This document shows, in pieces, positions 5,901 through 10,000 of a DNA stretch of 10,000 bases. The stretch is taken from contig JBCCHF010000081.1 of the NCBI GenBank assembly GCA_039028895.1, positions 1 to 10,000 on the forward strand, written 5' to 3'. The notes below the pieces were generated by a model that was given only the letters and a program-made list of their open reading frames with translations, was not told the origin of the DNA and did not search any database. Numbering within the stretch: the stretch's first letter is position 1; each line of letters starts with the position of its first letter. The translations under genes and the position numbers were made by a program. The DNA comes from JAHDCJ01 sp039028895. Its GTDB lineage: Bacteria > Bacteroidota > Bacteroidia > Chitinophagales > Saprospiraceae.

Positions 5901-8086
5901 GCCATTTTTCTGATTGTGATTTTGTTTTAGATGATGACCCTGAAACAGGATATAGGGGAGGAGAGGATGTAAGGGATAGAGTGTTTTTAGGTTTTGTCAA
6001 TGGGGTTACATTTACAGGTTGTAGATTCGATAATCAGCATCCAGATTTAACGGATAATGAGATAGCAGGAATAAATTCATTTGATTCAAGATTTACAGTT
6101 CAAGCACTCTGTACTGTTCCAATTACAAATCCTCCTGGCGTTTGTCCACCTGGAGACTTAATACGTTCAAGTTTCACTAATTTATTCTTCGGTATTCGCG
6201 CTCAACGAATTCAAGGTAATAGAACGTATAACGTAACCCATACTGATTTTAATGATAATGTGTTTGGAGTGTTAAGCGAATTTGTTGATGACTTTGTGAT
6301 TACAAGGTGTAATTTTGATATGGGAAATAGTACAAGCGGGATTTGGTTCAATGTGGGATTAATGATAAACACTGGAGTAGGATTTACGGTGCAGGAAAAC
6401 AATTTCATAGGTCCAAATGATGCCGGCACTCCAGTTCAGCCTCATGAGTTTGGTACTGTTGCAATTGACTTGGGAGCAACAGAAAATATGATTGATTTAA
6501 ATACATTTGATGGTCTTTTTGTGGCCAATCAAGCCATTGGTGATAACAGTGGCCTAAATAACCAAGCTCCTGGACTTCAATATAATTGTATTGATCAATT
6601 TAATTGTTTCTATGATATCGTTGTAGAGGAAACTAATAATCCAACAGGAAATGACTTTGATACAGGGATTCGTCACTTACAAGGAGAGTTTTTTGATGGA
6701 ACTGGTGCTTCAATCGCTGCCCAAAATACATTCTCCAACAATAATAGTGATATAACTATTGCTGAAGAAGATTTTTATAACCATTCTGATCTAGCAATCC
6801 GCCATCTTTTTGATAACAATGTCGCCAACTCAATGGCGCTTGAAGTCACTCCTGCCTGGGTTTTACAACCTCAAGCAACCACTCCCAATGATTGTATTCT
6901 AAGTACACCAAATCCGCATAAGATTTTGACAATAGGTGAAGTCGAACTTTTAAAAGATGACGTGGATTATTTCAACGATGAATTACTATCAGTCCAGTAC
7001 CTATATTACTCGATAATCGATCAAGGAAATCAACCAGAACTGGTTGAAAATATCCAGTTTGAATGGTCAAATGATGCATGGGAAATGAGAGATCAGTTAA
7101 TAGCCAGGTCTCCTAACCTTAGTAAGGAAACTTTATTGGAAGCAGCAATGACAGGAGTACTTCCAGATGCTTTATTAATGGAGGTCCTTCTAGCCAATAT
7201 CGGTTCTGTGAAAGATCAGGAGTTTTTGGATGAGTTACAGTATAATATTCCAAATCCATTACCTCAATACATGATAGATATTCTTGCTGCTGCTCCTGAA
7301 CCGGAAACCTTGCGGCAAGATTTGGAAGAGCAAATAGGCTATTTCAGCGGAAGAAAAGCACTAGCTTCTAAGTTACTTATCCATAATGCTATTCTTATTG
7401 ATACGATCCCAGATGAGCTTACATTTGTGGAAATGCTAAACATTAATAATACGCCTGAATCTCATCTTGCTTTGGCTGAATATTATCTTACCAATTCTGA
7501 GTTTGATAGTGCCCAGCAAATTATTGATTCACTACCTTATCGATTTGAATACATTCTAAAAAACTCGGACTATTTTTCAGATTATCAACAAATCTTCACG
7601 ATAAAAAAGCAAACATTACAGAATGGAAGTTTCTGGGATAAGCTTACGCTAGCTGATATTCAATCCTTGCAATCAATAGCTGGATCTTCTGGCCAAACAG
7701 CCGATGTGTTAGCTCACAATATCTTGCGATTTGCAACAAATCATGAATTTCATCGAGAGCCAGTTATTCCAAACAGTGGTTCAGGGCAACAACTAATTTT
7801 TATTGATCCATTTGAGGAAATCAATGCACGCATGACGGAGGTTGATGTATTTCCCAATCCGGCCAAGGATTATGTCACCATTGAGTATAAATTCCCAGAG
7901 TATATTGAAAGTTTTACTATAATCATTTCTGACATAACCGGGCGATTGGTGCTAAAGCAAGAAGAGAGTACCTACAAAGGCCAATTTGTTTGGGATACAA
8001 GGCAAGTCGGGCAAGGCATCTATTTTATTAATATCTTGAGTAGAAATAGTCAATTATTTAGTGGAAAGGTCGCTATCGAGAAATAG
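2927..8086 (+). CDS. giant T9SS-secreted protein: BNR/sortilin-like propeller plus beta-helix, 1719 aa
   Basis: A signal peptide (1-19) ends before Gln20. From about 108 (W-E-Q-I-G-P) to about 830 runs a BNR/VPS10-type beta-propeller region with Asp-boxes S/T-x-D-x-G-x-x-W at D152, D206, D314, D374, D476, D678 and D746, plus weaker ones. That is enough repeats for one large or two propellers. Residues about 850-1310 look like a right-handed parallel beta-helix (L-T-I-Q-G, A-E-L-I-V-D-G-G-V-I, many N/D-rich turns). Residues about 1325-1625 are predicted mostly helical. Residues 1639-1719 are a T9SS sorting domain (V-F-P-N-P-A-K-D, I-S-D-I-T-G-R, G-Q-G-I-Y-F-I). Known: Asp-box propellers occur in sialidases, xyloglucanases and binding proteins, but no sialidase Arg triad or Tyr nucleophile could be assigned, so an enzymatic role is not supported. 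A surface adhesin or polymer-binding role is inferred. The start lacks a Shine-Dalgarno sequence. Confidence 0.9.
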   Translation: MRSLAYTFAICLLPICSLSQWSGPTPPSAGQILNLIEEKSASFWEICEHADSLSNTGYEDLLFEKQFGRWYNFYKNRVDASGNLSLVNDLLIELTYEDPPVCSGNGSWEQIGPIQSPNSIWVGRIESVYSHPTLPNTVLAGSNSGGLWKTIDGGANWLKVSEQLGMPAIGIHEILQDPSDPDILYVATGHDHSETSFGMGIIKSEDGGDTWNPTAFSYSAMFGAEIFDIALHPSAPLTIYAVDNRYVYRTTNGFETYNELTDQIFENPRFIDGIEDNEDFFFELEILPDNPNVIIVAARKSGEPVNASIYISTDGGDTWNNRTPNSSNSNTGIDYPATVFGIAVDGSEIIAHCRKTISESDPNLDRFPILTSTDNGVFWTEIMSDAIGSAGAGAITRNFNVFEAYRDENGDLIAYGGSVELGKSTDVESGNSFANIHNINFMHRDIRGMHLYSTSTGGANDRLIVGTDGTVNISEDGGTTWTSINGAGGTSPFICTQFFDIAVSNIDPSFIAGGTQDNGTFITFNQGLWNRESGGDGGQTIIDWSNPRTIFARANGVLRKTTDANNFTNIFTITNDDNDRFKDHILRQDPIRSDSLFAAFKQNFWEFDANGSLRRNVNFNTDVAQENVEILTFEIAPSNNDVIYLSCLGRAPSDEVIDPNDPNNTINVYRDRFFKSTDRGETWEDITNNFTEVQGGTSIYNWFGISAMAIDPLNPERIFVGINGFKQENNQHMLEGGAQRVMLSEDGGNTWTDMSTGLYTLPINDLIYQYGTKDVLYCGTDAGIFRYDPDQSIWECFNNGFSISIIDDLEIEYCTGSIYAGTFGDGVWRSPLEPTPDYVVDEITTWGAETRMFAFNDIVIQSGNRLTIQGFLHMAEGTEIFVEQGAELIVDGGVITNECGDLWEGIRIQGNSLASQWGVFPNNPQGKAVFTNRAVVEHAELGVTNWDGQSIGNSGGIIQALNSTFRNNRQDAYFMIYQNTNPVNGDPIMDYSHFSDCDFVLDDDPETGYRGGEDVRDRVFLGFVNGVTFTGCRFDNQHPDLTDNEIAGINSFDSRFTVQALCTVPITNPPGVCPPGDLIRSSFTNLFFGIRAQRIQGNRTYNVTHTDFNDNVFGVLSEFVDDFVITRCNFDMGNSTSGIWFNVGLMINTGVGFTVQENNFIGPNDAGTPVQPHEFGTVAIDLGATENMIDLNTFDGLFVANQAIGDNSGLNNQAPGLQYNCIDQFNCFYDIVVEETNNPTGNDFDTGIRHLQGEFFDGTGASIAAQNTFSNNNSDITIAEEDFYNHSDLAIRHLFDNNVANSMALEVTPAWVLQPQATTPNDCILSTPNPHKILTIGEVELLKDDVDYFNDELLSVQYLYYSIIDQGNQPELVENIQFEWSNDAWEMRDQLIARSPNLSKETLLEAAMTGVLPDALLMEVLLANIGSVKDQEFLDELQYNIPNPLPQYMIDILAAAPEPETLRQDLEEQIGYFSGRKALASKLLIHNAILIDTIPDELTFVEMLNINNTPESHLALAEYYLTNSEFDSAQQIIDSLPYRFEYILKNSDYFSDYQQIFTIKKQTLQNGSFWDKLTLADIQSLQSIAGSSGQTADVLAHNILRFATNHEFHREPVIPNSGSGQQLIFIDPFEEINARMTEVDVFPNPAKDYVTIEYKFPEYIESFTIIISDITGRLVLKQEESTYKGQFVWDTRQVGQGIYFINILSRNSQLFSGKVAIEK

Positions 8087-9632
8087 ATGGAACATAGTAA
8101 GCGTACTCCTATTGAGTTGTATTGCTCATTTGGCAATTGCTCAATCCACATTCAATAATAAATATCGCTTTCAGGATTCCTTAGCCACCATTTATGGAGG
8201 AATAACTGTTATTGACACATTTTTTTATACCTCTGGCGTGACATTGTCTTCGACACTTCCGATTACCAATAGAGGGTTAATCACAAAGTTTACACTAGAT
8301 GGTGAGAAAGTTTGGGAACGTCGATATGGAGATTCAATTTTAACCACAGAACCTGGTGCTAGAAATACTTTATTAATCCCTACGCATGATGGCAATTTTG
8401 CTCTATCTGGTGTAAATCAAAATGGAATAAGCCCATTCAATTCATTTCTGTTAAAATGTGATGCTACTACTGGAGACCCAATCTTTTACGAAACTTTTGA
8501 TTCCAATTTACCAAATACAAATCTCATTAGTAATGGCTTAGTGGAATATGACGATGGCTCATTTTTAATTGCTTCAGGAGAAGATTTTAAGGATGTTGTT
8601 TTAATAAAAACTGATCAGTTTGGGAATGAAGTTTGGAGAAGAACTTATGGTAATAATGAAAATAATGAGACACCTACCCATCTTATTAAAACCACCGATA
8701 ATAAGGTAATCGTCTATACCATTTCAATTAATGGGGTTTGTGATGACCCTGATTATGCCAGAAGGTTATGGGTGTTCGAAATTGACAATGTTGGGGATAT
8801 TACCTGGGAGTATTGGTCTTCAAGTGAAATACTACTTGGGGCTAACCAAGCGATTGAAACGTCTGATGGAGGGGCTGTATTATGTGGGATTGAAGTGTTA
8901 AGAGAATGGCACGGTCCTCCTGTTAATTATACATGCCCATCAAAAGCATACATCTGTAAAATTGATGATTCACAATCTTTGGAATGGGAACAAACCATGG
9001 GATATTTAGGAATTACCTCTTTTTCAGACGCAGTTGAATTAGAAAATGGAAACATTGTTGCTGTCGGAAGTAATACACTTGATTTTCAACCAGATAGCAC
9101 CCAGTCCATTGGGTGGCTTGTTAAATTTAACCAAAATGGGGATGTGCTATGGACGCGTAATTTCACGAAACTCTTTCCCTGGATTGGTAAATGGCACCGC
9201 TTTTTTGATATAAAACCGGTAAATGATGGAGGTTTTCTTATTAGCGGGACAATTGAAGATAGCTGGCTTTCAAGTTCTACTGTTGGTCAATGGGGCTGGG
9301 TGATAAGAACAGATTCATCAGGCTGTGTTAACCCTGGGTGTCAAATTTCGACTTCTTTAGATCATTTTGAAGAAACTGATGAGGAATCAGAAATTAAGAT
9401 ATTTCCCAATCCTGCTACTTCAGGCCTTAAAATTGACCTGCCAATTGCTTCAAATCCCCTTACGATTATCATCTACAGTGTTTTAGGCGAGAAAATGCTT
9501 CAAAAGACATTTCCTGTGTCACAAAAACAATTTGAGATTGATGTGAGTTCATGGCCATCCGGGCAATATTTCGTTGCATTAAGGGATAAAGTGCAAATGG
9601 TTTCTTCCGGGAAGTTTAGTGTTTTACATTAA
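8061..9632 (+). CDS. T9SS-secreted propeller-like repeat protein, 523 aa, GTG start overlapping upstream gene
   Basis: The first in-frame start after the stop at 8037-8039 is GTG at 8061, giving a 26-nt overlap with the preceding gene. The resulting N-terminus is a convincing signal peptide: basic residues 3-9, hydrophobic 12-26, cleavage A-I-A27/Q28. No ATG is available before the signal peptide. The body (about 35-425) has repeated units in the style 'K-x-D-x-x-G-x-x-x-W-x-R-x-Y-G ... T-x-D-G-G-x-x-x-x-G' (for example G-E-K-V-W-E-R-R-Y-G, G-N-E-V-W-R-R-T-Y-G, G-D-V-L-W-T-R-N-F), typical of Bacteroidota PQQ-like or delta-60-like propellers of unknown ligand. Residues about 443-523 are the T9SS sorting domain (I-F-P-N-P-A-T-S, I-I-Y-S-V-L-G-E-K, W-P-S-G-Q-Y-F-V-A). 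It is probably the last operon gene; no terminator stem-loop is visible between 9633 and 9660. Confidence 0.87.
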   Translation: MERSLSRNRWNIVSVLLLSCIAHLAIAQSTFNNKYRFQDSLATIYGGITVIDTFFYTSGVTLSSTLPITNRGLITKFTLDGEKVWERRYGDSILTTEPGARNTLLIPTHDGNFALSGVNQNGISPFNSFLLKCDATTGDPIFYETFDSNLPNTNLISNGLVEYDDGSFLIASGEDFKDVVLIKTDQFGNEVWRRTYGNNENNETPTHLIKTTDNKVIVYTISINGVCDDPDYARRLWVFEIDNVGDITWEYWSSSEILLGANQAIETSDGGAVLCGIEVLREWHGPPVNYTCPSKAYICKIDDSQSLEWEQTMGYLGITSFSDAVELENGNIVAVGSNTLDFQPDSTQSIGWLVKFNQNGDVLWTRNFTKLFPWIGKWHRFFDIKPVNDGGFLISGTIEDSWLSSSTVGQWGWVIRTDSSGCVNPGCQISTSLDHFEETDEESEIKIFPNPATSGLKIDLPIASNPLTIIIYSVLGEKMLQKTFPVSQKQFEIDVSSWPSGQYFVALRDKVQMVSSGKFSVLH

Positions 9633-9660
9633 TAGTAAGCATTATTGGAAAGTAAGTAGT

Positions 9661-9885
9661 TTAGATTTTATTAATAAACTTTTCCTCATTTGAAGAAATA
9701 GATAGACCAGCAAGGTATTCCATTCTTGCTTTCTTAAATACTGATTTTAATTTTCCTTTAATATCCATACTTACCGAATGAAAATTTTCAAGATTTTGAA
9801 ATTCTTGAAGATATTTGGAATAAGAATTTATTAAGGACTTTTCCTTTTCAAAGGTAATAATGTAAGCTTCCCAATTAGTTGACAC
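9661..9885 (-). pseudogene. 3' fragment of an unknown gene cut by the right IS
   Basis: The frame opens at GTG 9885-9883, but its first eight codons (S-T-N-W-E-A-Y after the start) lie inside the IS end. Native sequence begins at 9860 and gives about 66 residues ending at TAA 9663-9661. The native part is charged and helical (F-E-K-E-K-S-L-I-N-S-Y, L-Q-E-F-Q-N-L-E-N-F, K-G-K-L-K-S-V-F-K-K-A-R-M-E-Y), with no membrane segment and no family I recognise. I read it as the C-terminal part of a longer protein whose 5' end was lost when the IS inserted. It is convergent with the T9SS operon, with 28 bp between the stops. The IS-derived GTG could in principle still drive a short chimera. Confidence 0.55.
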
Positions 9886-9908
9886 TAGGAAGTAGAATAT
9901 TTTGTTAT

Positions 9909-10000
9909 TTATCCTGTATCTGCAAATTCTACAGGAGTTAGATTTTTCAAGGCCTCATGAGGCCTTGAAAAATTGTAATTCATCTGCCAGTCCCAGGTCA
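9909..10000 (-). CDS. IS3-family transposase (OrfB), C-terminal end only, second copy
   Basis: It encodes the same R-P-H-E-A-L / N-L-T-P-V-E-F transposase end as the left copy, entering from beyond 10000 on the minus strand and stopping at TAA 9911-9909. It is cut by the window edge, so the catalytic DDE region is not visible. Confidence 0.9.
   Translation of the reverse strand, partial: TWDWQMNYNFSRPHEALKNLTPVEFADTG
9942..9973. repeat. second copy of the 32-bp perfect palindrome
   Basis: Same palindrome as at the left end, as expected from the inverted repeat; because it is self-complementary it reads identically on both strands and at both ends of the window. Confidence 0.9.

Larger units (their letters stand above)
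1..10000. mobile_element. possible composite transposon: interior bracketed by inverted IS3-family ends
   Basis: Seen: base p on the left equals the complement of base 10002-p for p = 2 to 141, so the two window ends are identical inverted copies. Each copy carries the transposase C-terminus and then the IS end, and both IS right ends face inward. Known: two oppositely oriented IS copies can move the DNA between them as one unit. Inferred: the 9.7-kb interior, holding a replication-like module and three secreted-protein genes, could be such a unit. The outer IS ends and any 3-4 bp target duplication lie outside the window, so two independent insertions, or contig breakage at a repeat, explain the data equally well. 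Confidence 0.35.
9861..10000 (-). repeat. right copy of 140-bp terminal inverted repeat, including the IS3-family right end
   Basis: Reverse complement of 2..141 without a mismatch. The IS tip is at 9861 (TGTAAGC reading right). The interior flank (TAATAA before 9861) differs from the left interior flank (ATTTGA after 141), so these are two junctions without a shared target duplication. Perfect identity suggests recent duplication or the same assembled repeat. Confidence 0.93.

Noticed and set aside
2927..8086. Sialidase activity based on Asp-boxes
   Set aside because: Asp-boxes are structural and common in non-sialidases; the catalytic Arg triad and Tyr/Glu pair could not be assigned.
120..9860. 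Idea that the truncated minus-strand fragments at the two ends are halves of one gene split by a single IS in a circular molecule
   Set aside because: Both ends carry the same IS right end instead of one left and one right end, the flanks share no target duplication, and direct joining of the halves gives an early stop.

Overview
The window looks like a low-GC chromosome or plasmid segment of a Bacteroidota bacterium. The main reason is that three consecutive secreted proteins each carry an N-terminal signal peptide ending just before Gln and a C-terminal type IX secretion (T9SS, Por) sorting domain of the 'hyFPNPA...G.Y.l.i......kki.i' kind. T9SS is restricted to this phylum and its close relatives. 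Start codons lack Shine-Dalgarno sequences, also typical of the group. The architecture (long BNR propeller proteins, 'GDTTINGK' proteins) recalls Saprospiria or Cytophagia types, but I cannot place it more finely.

Layout. Both ends are the same 140-bp sequence in inverted orientation (2..141 and 9861..10000). It encodes the last 30 residues of an IS3-family DDE transposase, followed by the IS terminal inverted repeat. The two copies point inward with their transposase 3' ends facing the interior, so the interior (142..9860) is bracketed by oppositely oriented copies of one IS. Left interior, minus strand, reading from 1796 down: a RepO-like winged-helix protein, a structured 336-bp gap, a RuvC/RNase H-fold protein that seems to have lost catalytic residues, a 63-residue acidic protein, and a small gene cut by the left IS. 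Middle and right, plus strand: a probable three-gene operon (2010..9632) of T9SS cargo of 301, 1719 and 523 residues, with an 11-bp gap and then a 26-nt overlap. Right edge, minus strand: the 3' part of an unknown gene cut by the right IS.

How the parts may work together. The minus-strand set resembles a phage- or plasmid-type replication/recombination module, apparently truncated. The plus-strand operon would put large beta-propeller/beta-helix proteins on the cell surface or into the medium. The inverted IS copies make a composite transposon possible. They can equally be independent insertions, or simply places where a metagenome contig broke at a repeat: the left copy runs exactly 141 bp from base 1 to the IS end, a common assembler k-mer size.

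No tRNA, rRNA, CRISPR array or complete IS was seen. Nothing here is demonstrably a new defence or catalytic system. The most unusual pieces are the degenerate RuvC-like protein beside RepO and the T9SS operon bracketed by IS ends.
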